Positions 35,641 to 43,839 of a stretch of 64,000 nucleotides of DNA are shown here, piece by piece; the stretch's first letter is position 1, and each line of letters opens with the position of its first letter. The DNA comes from Ensifer sp. USDA 6670 (GTDB lineage Bacteria; Pseudomonadota; Alphaproteobacteria; Rhizobiales; Rhizobiaceae). Under the pieces are notes generated by a model. That model was not told the DNA's origin. It saw nothing but the letters and a program-made list of their open reading frames with translations, and did no database searches. The translations under genes were made by a program, and so were the position numbers. The DNA lies in NCBI GenBank assembly GCA_000421085.1, contig ATWE01000006.1, positions 186,001-250,000 of the forward strand, read 5' to 3'.

Positions 35641-35735
35641 ACTTCCCGGACAAGCGTGTAACGGTTTCCGTCCGGAAGCGCGCCGTGAACGAGTAGGAGC
35701 GTTTCGCTGAATCAGGGAAACGCTCCAACCGGCAG
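35641..35735. repeat. Intergenic palindromic mosaic repeat
   Basis: Contains GCACTTCCCGGACAAGCGTG, CGGTTTCCGTCCGGAAGCGC and a GAGCGTTTC...GAAACGCTC hairpin. The modules recur at 62566-62656 and in part at 15308-15412. The 353-bp yidC-engB gap (35638-35990) holds this repeat, a terminator and a second repeat, and no gene. Confidence 0.65.
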
Positions 35736-35748
35736 GTCCTCTCGCATG

Positions 35749-35786
35749 AAAGCCTCGGAGCGACGCTTTCCGGGGCTTTTTCTTTT
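35749..35786 (+). terminator. Intrinsic terminator after yidC
   Basis: AAAGCCTCGGA pairs with TCCGGGGCTTT (one G-U) over 11 bp and is followed by TTCTTTT. It closes the rpmH-rnpA-yidC unit. Confidence 0.75.
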
Positions 35787-35794
35787 GGGTCCTA

Positions 35795-35899
35795 CTGCAT
35801 GTTTCCTTTAATCGTATCCGATTAAAGGACAACAACATGCAGCTGATCAAAGCGCTACAGCGACCTTTGCGCGTCTGATAAGACGCGCGGCGCTGTAGG
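35795..35899. repeat. Double-hairpin intergenic repeat
   Basis: Two adjacent palindromes: CTGCATGTT..CTTTAATCG / CGATTAAAG..AACATGCAG and CTACAGCG..GCGCGTCT / AGACGCGC..CGCTGTAG. The second unit has a diverged copy at 18098-18150 in the other orientation. I recall this module as very common in Sinorhizobium genomes. Confidence 0.65.
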
Positions 35900-35990
35900 G
35901 ATCCGTCACCGGGTGCCGACAGGCGCTCTAAAGCTTGACAAGCCACCCCAAAAGCCTGATGCCGGCGAGGCAAAGAGGAAACGCCAGAAC

Positions 35991-36644
35991 ATGTCCGGGA
36001 CGAACAAGCAGAATGCCGCAAGCGTCTTTGGCCGGCCGTGGATCTTCATCCGCGGCGTGCCGTCGATGAAGTTCCTGCCGCCGGAGGGACCGACGGAGAT
36101 CGCCTTTGCCGGCCGCTCCAATGTCGGCAAGTCGTCGCTGATCAACGCACTCGTGGGCCATAAAGGCCTGGCACGGACCTCGAACACGCCCGGCCGCACC
36201 CAGGAACTCAACTATTTCGTGCCGGACGGCTATTCCGGCGAGGCCGACGACCTGCCGCCGATGGCGCTCGTCGACATGCCGGGCTACGGCTACGCGCAGG
36301 CACCCAAGGAACAGGTCGACGCCTGGACGAAGCTGGTGTTCGACTATCTGCGCGGCCGCTCGACGCTGAAGCGCGTCTACGTGCTGATCGACGCCCGCCA
36401 CGGCATCAAGAAGAATGACGAGGACGTGCTGGCACTCCTCGACAAGGCTGCGGTCTCCTATCAGATCGTGCTGACCAAGACGGACAAGATCAAGGCGGCC
36501 GGCGTGCCGCGCCTCGTCGTGGAAACGCTCGAAAAGATTAAGAAGCGGCCGGCGGCCTTTCCGGAAGTGCTGTCGACATCGTCGGAAAAGGGCGAAGGCA
36601 TCGAGGACCTCCGCGCGGCGATCGAGCTTGCCGTGACGCGCTGA
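35991..36644 (+). CDS. engB: Ribosome biogenesis GTPase EngB (YsxC/YihA)
   Basis: An essential small GTPase for 50S assembly, 217 aa. G1 [18 protein letters not shown]2 threonine in [17 protein letters not shown]3 DMPGYGYA; G4 TKTDK; G5 STSSEKGEG. The start at 35991 (MSGTNKQN) has AGAGGAAA upstream; a longer in-frame start at 35913 would run through intergenic-repeat-flanking sequence. It continues the conserved rpmH-rnpA-yidC-engB order. Confidence 0.95.
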   Translation: MSGTNKQNAASVFGRPWIFIRGVPSMKFLPPEGPTEIAFAGRSNVGKSSLINALVGHKGLARTSNTPGRTQELNYFVPDGYSGEADDLPPMALVDMPGYGYAQAPKEQVDAWTKLVFDYLRGRSTLKRVYVLIDARHGIKKNDEDVLALLDKAAVSYQIVLTKTDKIKAAGVPRLVVETLEKIKKRPAAFPEVLSTSSEKGEGIEDLRAAIELAVTR

Positions 36645-36772
36645 GGCGCGGAACGGCGCCGCAGAAGGGCGAGCCCCCTCGTCTTCGACCTCCGTCACTA
36701 CCCTGACATGAAAAGCGCTCTATCTCTGCTTCGCGGCGGCAGATTGTCTGCCCGAAGGATCAGGAGAGAGAC

Positions 36773-37312
36773 ATGTCCGATTTGATTGTCGTGGGATTCG
36801 ATTCGACGGATGAGGCCGACAAGGTCCTCTTGAAGCTCAACAGCCTGAGGAAGGAATATCTGATCGATCTGGAAGATGCGGTCGTCGTCGTGCGCGACGC
36901 CGACGGCAAGGTGCATCTGAAGCAGAGCATGAATCTGACCACCGTCGGAGCCACGTCCGGCCTCCTTTCCGGCTCCCTCTGGGGTGGGCTCGTCGGGCTG
37001 CTCTTCCTCAATCCGCTCGCGGGTTTCGCCCTCGGCGGCGCTATCGGCGCCGGTGCGGGTGCGCTTTCCGGATCGCTTGTCGATTACGGCATCGATGATG
37101 AATTCATCAAGTCGCTCGGCAACACCATCCCGAACAATTCCTCGGCGCTCTTCGTCCTGGTGCGCAAGGTGCAGCCGGAAAAGGTGCTGGCCGAATTCTC
37201 CGGCCTGCGCGGCCGCGTACTGAAGACGTCGCTTTCGCCGGAGCAGGAGCAGAAGCTTCAGGCAGCCCTTTCCGAGGCGCAGACGCCATCGCCGCAGGCG
37301 GGGACATTCTGA
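36773..37312 (+). CDS. DUF1269 glycine-zipper membrane protein
   Basis: A 179-residue DUF1269 protein. The N-terminal half is a small alpha/beta ferredoxin-like domain (DLIVVGFDSTDEADKVLLKL, KEYLIDLEDAVVVVRDADGK). The middle holds a glycine-zipper hydrophobic hairpin (FLNPLAGFALGGAIGAGAGA), and the C-terminus returns to a soluble fold (SALFVLVRKVQPEKVLAEF). The family is stress- or membrane-associated but uncharacterised. Good start context (GGAGAGAGAC). It ends at the bidirectional terminator at 37350. Confidence 0.85.
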   Translation: MSDLIVVGFDSTDEADKVLLKLNSLRKEYLIDLEDAVVVVRDADGKVHLKQSMNLTTVGATSGLLSGSLWGGLVGLLFLNPLAGFALGGAIGAGAGALSGSLVDYGIDDEFIKSLGNTIPNNSSALFVLVRKVQPEKVLAEFSGLRGRVLKTSLSPEQEQKLQAALSEAQTPSPQAGTF

Positions 37313-37349
37313 TCGCTTCCCGGAGGAGACCGGCCCTCATCGTACCACC

Positions 37350-37377
37350 GTCTTCTCGCCGGAGCCGGCGAGAAGAC
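37350..37377. terminator. Convergent stem-loop terminator
   Basis: GTCTTCTCGCCGG and CCGGCGAGAAGAC form a perfect 13-bp inverted repeat with AG between them (so a 4-nt effective loop). It lies between the ends of the DUF1269 gene and msrB. Confidence 0.7.
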
Positions 37378-37385
37378 CGCCACGC

Positions 37386-37880
37386 TCAGGCCGTCTCCGG
37401 TACGAATGACAGGGCGAGCCCGTTGATGCAGTGCCGCTTGCCGGTCGGCGGCGGACCGTCATCGAAGATGTGGCCGAGATGACCGCCGCAGCGGCGGCAG
37501 TGGCATTCGGTCCTCGTCATGAACAGGGTATCATCCTCGCGCGTGCCGATCGCGCCAGGTAGCGCCTGCCAGAAGCTCGGCCAGCCGGTACCGCTGTCGT
37601 ATTTCGCCTCAGAGGAATAGACGGGCAACTCGCATCCCGCGCAGCGAAAGACGCCGTTTCGCTTTTCGTTGTCGAGGGCGCTGCTGAACGGCGGCTCCGT
37701 GCCCTCCTCGCGCAAAACGCGATAGCGATCCTCGCCGAGCAGCGCCCGCCACTCCGCGTCGGTTCTGGTGATTTCAAAGGCTTCGCCGGCGACGGCGCGC
37801 ATGGGCCATACCAGACCGCGCAGGGTGACCACCGCGGCCAGGGCCGCGCTCGCCATCAGCAAGTCGCGCCGGCTGATCAT
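37386..37880 (-). CDS. msrB: Exported peptide-methionine (R)-S-oxide reductase MsrB
   Basis: Reduces methionine-R-sulfoxide in oxidised proteins, 164 aa. The N-terminus MISRRDLLMASAALAAVVTL looks like a Tat or Sec export signal, so this copy probably repairs periplasmic proteins. Zinc-site CxxC pairs are CAGC and CRRC. The catalytic Cys is in RHCINGLAL and the substrate-binding region in SGTGWPSFW. The start at 37880 has GGAGG five bases upstream. It stands alone between terminator and intergenic region. Confidence 0.92.
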   Translation of the reverse strand: MISRRDLLMASAALAAVVTLRGLVWPMRAVAGEAFEITRTDAEWRALLGEDRYRVLREEGTEPPFSSALDNEKRNGVFRCAGCELPVYSSEAKYDSGTGWPSFWQALPGAIGTREDDTLFMTRTECHCRRCGGHLGHIFDDGPPPTGKRHCINGLALSFVPETA

Positions 37881-38057
37881 CGGAACCTCCATCGGGCGAT
37901 GCAACTGGCATTGGCCGAATCCGGAGCAAGCGGCGGAAGTGCTTCTCGTCCCGCAGGCGGTCCGGCCTAATATCGTAATTTAAGGGGCCGCGGCACTCCT
38001 GCCAAAACAAGACCGATCAAACCGCCGTGACTGCACTGCCGCCGTTTGGAACGAGAC

Positions 38058-38768
38058 TTATAAGGCGCGCGCCGTGCCTTGCGCGATGACCGCACCGCTG
38101 GGCGAGCCGGTCGTCGAGCCGCCCAGCGGCTCGACACTGACGGAAAACCTGGAGCCCGTGGCAATCTGGCTTCGCATTGCCCGCTCGAGCACGATTTCCC
38201 CTTCGCCGGACGGCGGCAGCACACCGAGCGAGACCGGCGGATCGCCGTCATTGATCAGCCACACTTCGAGCGATTTCTCCTCGGCTTGTCTCGCGGCGGC
38301 CGGCGAAAGTCTGAGGCGTCCGGTGCCCGGCTCGTACTGCGCCACGAGGTCGGCGTTGCCATGCGCTTCGAGGCTCGCAACAAGTGGCGTACCACCTCGG
38401 CGATCGCTGAAAAGTCCTGCCAGCGCGCCTGCCAGGACGACGACCGCCGAAAGCGATACGAGGGCGACGCTGCGCCAAAGGGGGAGCGAGCCCCAGATGC
38501 CGCGGGCGTCGTCTGCGCCCCGGCCCGCTTCGAAGACAGCGCGCTCGGAGGAGCGAAACCTGCGGCGCGGCGCGACCGATTCATAGGCGTCGCCGAAGGC
38601 CGCAAGATTGTTCTGCCAGCGGATGACCATGGCGGCAAAGTTTCGGTCCGTTGCCATGCGCGCCTCGGCCTTGCGGCGGTCCTCGGCAGACAGCGCGCCA
38701 AGCACGTACTCTCCCGCGATCACCTCGTCGCGGCGGGAATCTCCGCTTTCGGGCTTCTGCGTCGTCAT
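38058..38768 (-). CDS. Anti-sigma factor (RskA/anti-sigma-K type)
   Basis: A 236-residue membrane anti-sigma factor. The N-terminal zinc-less anti-sigma domain (EVIAGEYVLGALSAEDRRKA, RNFAAMVIRWQNNLAAFGDA) is cytoplasmic. One transmembrane helix follows (VALVSLSAVVVLAGALAGLF, about 115-135), then a periplasmic RskA domain (VWLINDGDPPVSLGVLPPSG, SVEPLGGSTTGSPSGAVIAQ). Such proteins usually sit directly after an ECF sigma gene. None is adjacent here, so its partner must be encoded elsewhere. The start at 38768 has GGGAG close upstream. Confidence 0.85.
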   Translation of the reverse strand: MTTQKPESGDSRRDEVIAGEYVLGALSAEDRRKAEARMATDRNFAAMVIRWQNNLAAFGDAYESVAPRRRFRSSERAVFEAGRGADDARGIWGSLPLWRSVALVSLSAVVVLAGALAGLFSDRRGGTPLVASLEAHGNADLVAQYEPGTGRLRLSPAAARQAEEKSLEVWLINDGDPPVSLGVLPPSGEGEIVLERAMRSQIATGSRFSVSVEPLGGSTTGSPSGAVIAQGTARAL

Positions 38769-39057
38769 GGCTCCCTGCACTCTCTCAGCTTCAGAGGGCC
38801 GGCACGATTCCCGTCGATCTCTTCCAGGCAAGCTTCGATGCGCCTACCCTGGGGACTACGGCGGTCCTTTCCGGATCAAAACAGGATCAGTCAAATCGGC
38901 AGCCCCGTCAATCGGCTTGTCGGTCATGCCACGCAGGCGGCGAGCACTTCGGCACAGCCAAGCGACCGCCGTCACAATGGCTTTATGTTGCACCCGGATC
39001 ATTCCATCCGCCAGAGAGTTGCGCTAAACAGCAGCCGGTATTTTTCGAGGATCCGCC

Positions 39058-39945
39058 ATGTCCGCATCAGAAAGTGAAATTCAGGCCCGCCTGCTCGCCC
39101 AGGCCCTGCCCTACATGCAGCGCTACGAGCATAAGACGATCGTCGTCAAATACGGCGGTCACGCCATGGGCAATGCCGAGCTCGGGCGCGCCTTTGCCAG
39201 TGATATCGCGCTTCTGAAGCAGTCCGGCGTCAACCCGATCGTCGTTCACGGCGGCGGCCCTCAAATCGGCGCCATGCTCAACCGGATGGGCATCGAGTCC
39301 AAATTCGAGGGCGGGCTCCGCGTCACCGACGAAAAGACCGTCGAGATCGTCGAGATGGTGCTTGCCGGATCGATCAACAAGGAGATCGTCGCCCTCATAA
39401 ACCAGACGGGTGAATGGGCGATCGGGCTTTGCGGCAAGGACGGCAACATGGTCTTTGCGGAAAAGGCGAAGAAGACCATCCGCGACCCGGATTCCAACAT
39501 CGAGCGCGTGCTCGACCTCGGCTTCGTCGGCGATGTGGTCGAAGTCGACCGCACCCTTCTCGATCTGCTCGCCCGCTCCGAGATGATACCGGTGATCGCG
39601 CCTGTGGCGCCGGGACGGGACGGCCACACCTACAACATCAACGCGGATACTTTCGCCGGCGCCATTGCCGGCGCGCTCAATGCGACGCGCCTTCTCTTCT
39701 TGACCGACGTTCCGGGCGTTCTCAACAAGAAGGGCGAACTCATCAAGCAACTCTCCGTCGCCGAGGCGCGGGCGCTGATCGCGGACGGCACCATTTCGGG
39801 CGGCATGATCCCGAAGGTGGAGACCTGCATCGAGGCGATCAAGGCCGGCGTCCAGGGCGTCGTCATCCTCAACGGCAAGACGGCACATTCGGTGTTGCTC
39901 GAAATCTTCACCGAGCACGGCGCAGGCACTCTGATCGTGCCATGA
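39058..39945 (+). CDS. argB: N-acetylglutamate kinase
   Basis: Second step of arginine biosynthesis, phosphorylating N-acetylglutamate, 295 aa. Diagnostic stretches: [33 protein letters not shown] (substrate loop), [17 protein letters not shown] and [20 protein letters not shown]. The N-terminal helix ([17 protein letters not shown]) is the one that mediates hexamerisation and arginine feedback control in sensitive forms. The 289-bp upstream gap (38769-39057) holds its promoter; no gene is seen in it. It follows engB at a distance, as often in rhizobia. Confidence 0.96.
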
Positions 39946-39966
39946 GGCGCGCCATGTTTGCGTGAT

Positions 39967-40046
39967 TTGCCCCTCACCCTAACCCTCTCCCCGTTCTGAC
40001 GGGTCATGACGGGGAGAAGGTCGCGGCAGCGGGATGAGGGGCGAAT
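39967..40046. repeat. RIME-type intergenic repeat (short copy)
   Basis: CCCTCACCCTAACCCTCTCC opposite GGGAGAAGGTCGCGGCAGCG and GGATGAGGGGC; the second half matches the edge of the copy at 7779-7945. It sits between convergent argB and the PEP-mutase family gene. Confidence 0.7.
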
Positions 40047-40049
40047 CTC

Positions 40050-40820
40050 TTACCTCGCCCCATAAACCTTCTCCGCCTCGCCGCGCAGCCGGGCGATCAT
40101 CTCCCGGTATGGGAACGGCCCATAGCTCACCCGCCCGACGCCGGCGGCTGCAAGCGTGGCAATGTCCGGCGCCCCCGGCTTCATCATCACGTTGACCGGC
40201 AAGGGCGATGCCGCGCAGAGCTTGGCGATGAGGTCTCGATCGGCGAGACCCGGTGCGAAGAAGCCGCTCGCGCCCGCATCCGCATAGGACTTGGCGCGTG
40301 CGATCGCTTCCTCCATCAGGGCCGCGTGGCGCGCCGCGTCGCCTTCCTGCAGGAAGAGGTCGGTGCGGGCATTGATGAACAGTGCAATGCCCTGCCGCTC
40401 CGCCATCTCGCGGATCGCGCGGATGCGGGCCGCCTGCTTGTCGACCGGATGGACGCCGCCTCTGCCAACGATCTGGTCCTCGAAATTGATGCCGATCCCG
40501 CCCGCGTCGATCACTTGCGCGACATTGGCCGCGGCTTGGGCCGGATCCTCCGAATAGGCGCCTTCGAAGTCCACCGAGAGCGGCAGGTCCGTTGCCGCGA
40601 CGATCTCGCGCACGGTCTCGAGCAGCAGAGGCAGCGGCAGCTTCTGCCCGTCCCCATATCCATGTGCCGCCGCGACCGACCAGCTCCCGGTGGCAAGCGC
40701 CTTGGCACCAGCCTCGGCCACGCAGCGGGCGCTGCCTGCATCCCAGATATTGTACAGAACCACCGGATCGCCTTTCCGGTGCAGTGCCCCGAAGGCAAGC
40801 GCTCTTTCTTCCTGGCTCAT
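40050..40820 (-). CDS. Isocitrate lyase/PEP mutase family protein
   Basis: A 256-residue TIM-barrel enzyme of the ICL/PEPM superfamily, which cleaves or forms C-C or P-C bonds beside a carbonyl. Seen: VLYNIWDAGSARCVAEAGAK, LSVDFEGAYSEDPAQA, GINFEDQIVG, FINARTDLFL. The KKCGH catalytic loop of isocitrate lyase is absent, so it is not isocitrate lyase itself; oxaloacetate decarboxylase-like or methylisocitrate-lyase-like roles are possible. The start at 40820 has GGGAGAAG. It is 37 bp downstream of ada and probably co-transcribed. Confidence 0.85.
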   Translation of the reverse strand: MSQEERALAFGALHRKGDPVVLYNIWDAGSARCVAEAGAKALATGSWSVAAAHGYGDGQKLPLPLLLETVREIVAATDLPLSVDFEGAYSEDPAQAAANVAQVIDAGGIGINFEDQIVGRGGVHPVDKQAARIRAIREMAERQGIALFINARTDLFLQEGDAARHAALMEEAIARAKSYADAGASGFFAPGLADRDLIAKLCAASPLPVNVMMKPGAPDIATLAAAGVGRVSYGPFPYREMIARLRGEAEKVYGAR

Positions 40821-40857
40821 CGTATCTTCTCCCAGTCCGTCAGGTTGATCGATCCCG

Positions 40858-41970
40858 TTACATCGTCGGAGCGGCGGCCTGCACAGGCTTCTCCCCGTCC
40901 CACTCTCTGAAAAGCCCCACAGGACGCATTCTGCCCTCGTGGCGAAGCAGCCATTGCTTGCGCCGGAGCCCGCCCCCATAGCCCGTCAACGATCCGTCCG
41001 CGCCGATGCAGCGGTGGCAAGGCACGACGATTGCGAGGCAGTTGGAGCCGTTCGCCCGGGCTACTGCACGCACCGCCTGCGGGGTCGCGACCTTCCGCGC
41101 GATGTCGCTGTAGGAGCGTGTCTCGCCCACGGGTATCGCAACGAGTTCTGCCCATACCTGACGCTCGAAGGCACTGCCGTCGAGGGCGAGCGGTGTCCGA
41201 AAATCGGCCGAGCGCCCGGCGAAATAGTCGCTGAGCTCGCGTTCCACCTGATCGATGGGTGGCGTTCTGCCGGGCACCACCGCAGACTGCGTCTTTCGCT
41301 TGAGATTTTCCATTTCGCCCGGGAGGGCCTTGCGGTCATGGAACTCGATGAGGTGAAGATGCGTCGGGTCGGCCACCGCCACCATGGGGCCGAGAGGCGT
41401 GTCTATCCAGTCGGCAAAGAGCAGCACGCGCCCCTGCGATTTCGCAGGAGCCTGTCCGATCAGCCGACCGAAGGCGGCGCGAAAACCGCTCGGCGATTCG
41501 TAGCCCGCATCGATCTGCGCCTCGATGACACTGGCGCCGCCGGAGAGCTGCCGCGCGGCTTCGCCCATTCGCCGCTGGCGGGCGAGATCGAGAAAGGTGA
41601 CGCCGAGGGATCGCTTGAAGGCGCGCCGCACGGTCGACGGATCGAAGCCGCGCCGCACGAGATCGCCCTCCGTCCAGCGATGCTCCGGCCGGCCGTCGAG
41701 TAGCTCGACAAGCTCCTTGACGAGCGGATCTTTCCCGGATGCATTTTCCAGCGGGCGGCAACGTTGGCACGGCCGGAAGCCGGAATTGATGCAGGCGGAA
41801 ATGCTGTCGAAGAACAAAGTGTTCTCCCGCTTCGGCTTGCGGGCTGGACATGAGAGCCGGCAGAAGATGCCGGTGCTCTTCACACAGACGAAGGCCTGGC
41901 CCTCATATTCGGAACTGCGGGCCAGCAGCGCATCGTAAAGGATATCGTCATCAGGCAGATCGAAAAGCAT
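40858..41970 (-). CDS. ada: Bifunctional Ada: methylphosphotriester sensor and O6-methylguanine-DNA methyltransferase
   Basis: Adaptive response protein, about 370 aa. The N-terminal zinc Ada domain has the four cysteines in TGIFCRLSC and FRPCQRCRPL, and its first Cys would accept methyl from phosphotriesters. An AraC-type HTH follows (LVRRGFDPSTVRRAFKRS; AQIDAGYESPSGFRAAFG). The C-terminal methyltransferase domain has ATPQAVRAVARANGSN and the active-site VPCHRCIG. The start is uncertain between 41970 (MLFDLPDD) and 41985; the former puts the acceptor Cys at residue 37, close to E. coli Cys38. It should activate its own operon. Confidence 0.93.
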   Translation of the reverse strand: MLFDLPDDDILYDALLARSSEYEGQAFVCVKSTGIFCRLSCPARKPKRENTLFFDSISACINSGFRPCQRCRPLENASGKDPLVKELVELLDGRPEHRWTEGDLVRRGFDPSTVRRAFKRSLGVTFLDLARQRRMGEAARQLSGGASVIEAQIDAGYESPSGFRAAFGRLIGQAPAKSQGRVLLFADWIDTPLGPMVAVADPTHLHLIEFHDRKALPGEMENLKRKTQSAVVPGRTPPIDQVERELSDYFAGRSADFRTPLALDGSAFERQVWAELVAIPVGETRSYSDIARKVATPQAVRAVARANGSNCLAIVVPCHRCIGADGSLTGYGGGLRRKQWLLRHEGRMRPVGLFREWDGEKPVQAAAPTM

Positions 41971-42042
41971 ATTGCTTTGTAGCATCCGCCACACGCGCCG
42001 TCCGCCGAAATTCGGGCGCCTATTCTGCTGCTCGCCGATCCC

Positions 42043-42957
42043 TCACATGACGAGCAGCATGACGACGCCGAGCACGATCAGCAGGCAGCCGACCAGTTCG
42101 AGCCGGTTGATCCACTCCCGGAAGATGAAGAAGGAAGAGGCGAAGGTGAACAGCATCTCCACCTGGGCGACCACCTTGACGATCGCCGCCTGCTGCAGCG
42201 TCATCGCCGCGAACCAGCCGAAGGAGGCCGAGGCGCCGACGAAGCCCACGACGAAAGCGGGCTTCCAGGCGGCACCTATGCGTTTCAGTTCGTCGCGTTC
42301 GCGCGCGACGATCCAGAAAAGCATGACGATCGTCTGAAGCAGGATGACGAAGCCGAGCGTGAAACTCGCCTGGATCACATAGTCCGGCTGGGGCAGGCTC
42401 GGCTCCAGGGCCAGCGAGGCCGAGCGATAGGACACCGCCGAGAGACCGAAGAAGGTTCCGGAGAGCAGCCCGATTCCCGCCGTGCGGCTGAAAATCGATG
42501 TAAGCAGCGACCGCGCGCTGAGCGTCGTGCGGGCGACGGAAATCAGCATGACGCCCACCACCGAAATGGCGATCGCAACCAGCGCTCCCTGGCTTGCCTT
42601 TTCACCGAGAAAGATCAATCCGAAGAGCGCCGCCTGTGCGGGCTCGGTGCGGGAATAGGCGGTGCCGACCGCGAAGTTGCGGAAGGAGAAGAGATGGACG
42701 AGCAGGAAGGTCGCGGCGATCTGCGCCAATCCGCCGACCACGGACCACAGATAGAATGTGCCGTTCGGCACCGGCAGCTGATGGCCGGCGACGCGCCAGA
42801 GCAGGACGAGGTAGAGGAGCGCGAAAGGCAGCCCGAAGCCGAAGCGGACGAAAGTCGCGCCGGTGGTGCCCATGACGCCCTTCAGGTGCTTCTGCATGGC
42901 GGAGCGGACATTTTGCAGGAAGGCCGCGGCAACGGTGATGAGAACCCAGGTTTCCAT
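42043..42957 (-). CDS. EamA/DMT-family transporter
   Basis: A drug/metabolite-transporter superfamily inner-membrane protein of 304 aa with ten predicted helices in two EamA-like halves. The first half carries SAMQKHLKGVMGTTGATFVR and FAVGTAYSRTEPAQAALFG; the second half FVGASASFGWFAAMTLQQAA and FFIFREWINRLELVGCLLIV. The substrate is not determinable. The region between its start and the divergent HAD-family gene is about 100 bp. Confidence 0.82.
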   Translation of the reverse strand: METWVLITVAAAFLQNVRSAMQKHLKGVMGTTGATFVRFGFGLPFALLYLVLLWRVAGHQLPVPNGTFYLWSVVGGLAQIAATFLLVHLFSFRNFAVGTAYSRTEPAQAALFGLIFLGEKASQGALVAIAISVVGVMLISVARTTLSARSLLTSIFSRTAGIGLLSGTFFGLSAVSYRSASLALEPSLPQPDYVIQASFTLGFVILLQTIVMLFWIVARERDELKRIGAAWKPAFVVGFVGASASFGWFAAMTLQQAAIVKVVAQVEMLFTFASSFFIFREWINRLELVGCLLIVLGVVMLLVM

Positions 42958-43058
42958 ATTTGCCCGCTAACACGCAGGCCGAAAACAATCCATGGCCAAT
43001 CGACACAGGTGAACAAACCGTTTGGCTTCGCAAGGCTGCCCGTGTCATAAACCCGCCC

Positions 43059-43766
43059 ATGAAGAAGCTTGACCGCCTGCCGACCCATGCCGAATTTGCC
43101 CATGTCACCGACTGGGTCTTCGACCTCGACAACACGCTTTATCCGCATCACGTCAATCTGTTCTCACAGATCGACCGCAACATGACGGCCTATGTTGCCG
43201 AACTCCTGTCGCTGGAGCCTGCGGAGGCGAAGAAGCTGCAGAAGGAGTACTACCGCGATCACGGCACCACGCTTCAGGGCTTGATGCTTCACCACGGCAT
43301 CGACCCCAATGATTTCCTCGAAAGAGCCCACGCCATCGACTACAGCGTGGTGCCGGCCGACCCGGCGCTCGGCGAGGCGATCAAGGCGCTGCCCGGACGC
43401 AAGTTCATCTTCACCAACGGCAGCGTCGCCCATGCGGAGATGACCGCGCGGGCACTCGGCATTCTCGAGCATTTCAACGACATCTTCGACATCGTCGCCG
43501 CCGGCTTCATACCGAAGCCCGCCGGCGACACCTACGACAAGTTCATGGGCCTTCACCGTATCGACACGGCGAATGCGGTCATGTTCGAGGATCTGCCGCG
43601 CAACCTGATCGTCCCGAAGGCGCTCGGCATGAAGACGGTGCTGCTCGTGCCGCGCAATCTCGAATACGAGTTCGCCGAGGCCTGGGAAACGTCGAGCGAC
43701 GCGGACGATCAGATCGACTACGTCACGGAAGACCTGGCGGGTTTCCTGCGCAGCGTGGTTGTCTAG
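43059..43766 (+). CDS. Pyrimidine 5'-nucleotidase-like HAD hydrolase
   Basis: A 235-residue HAD-superfamily phosphatase of the yeast SDT1/PHM8-like pyrimidine 5'-nucleotidase group. Motif I FDLDNTLYP; motif II FTNGS; motif III Lys in FIPKPAGDTYDKFM; motif IV MFEDLPRNL. The helical cap contains YYRDHGTTLQGLMLHHGID, typical of this subgroup. It would dephosphorylate nucleoside monophosphates in the cytoplasm. The ATG at 43059 has no strong ribosome site; it was kept because the family begins close to this point. Confidence 0.87.
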   Translation: MKKLDRLPTHAEFAHVTDWVFDLDNTLYPHHVNLFSQIDRNMTAYVAELLSLEPAEAKKLQKEYYRDHGTTLQGLMLHHGIDPNDFLERAHAIDYSVVPADPALGEAIKALPGRKFIFTNGSVAHAEMTARALGILEHFNDIFDIVAAGFIPKPAGDTYDKFMGLHRIDTANAVMFEDLPRNLIVPKALGMKTVLLVPRNLEYEFAEAWETSSDADDQIDYVTEDLAGFLRSVVV

Positions 43767-43780
43767 CCCGGAAGTCAAAG

Positions 43781-43827
43781 GCCCCTCCCCAGCCCTCCCC
43801 ACAAGGGGGAGGGGTTGGGGAGGGGCT
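43781..43827. repeat. CCCCTCCCC...GGGGAGGGG palindrome
   Basis: A self-complementary copy of the arm found twice at 14451-14609 (CCCCTCCCCAGCCCTCCCCA / GGGGAGGGGTTGGGGAGGGG). It lies between the convergent HAD and LOG genes and probably works as a terminator. Confidence 0.65.
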
Positions 43828-43839
43828 ATTGGCGACGAA

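Noticed and set aside
40050..40820. Isocitrate lyase (aceA)
   Set aside because: Too short (256 aa) and lacking the KKCGH catalytic loop; it belongs to the broader ICL/PEP-mutase superfamily only.
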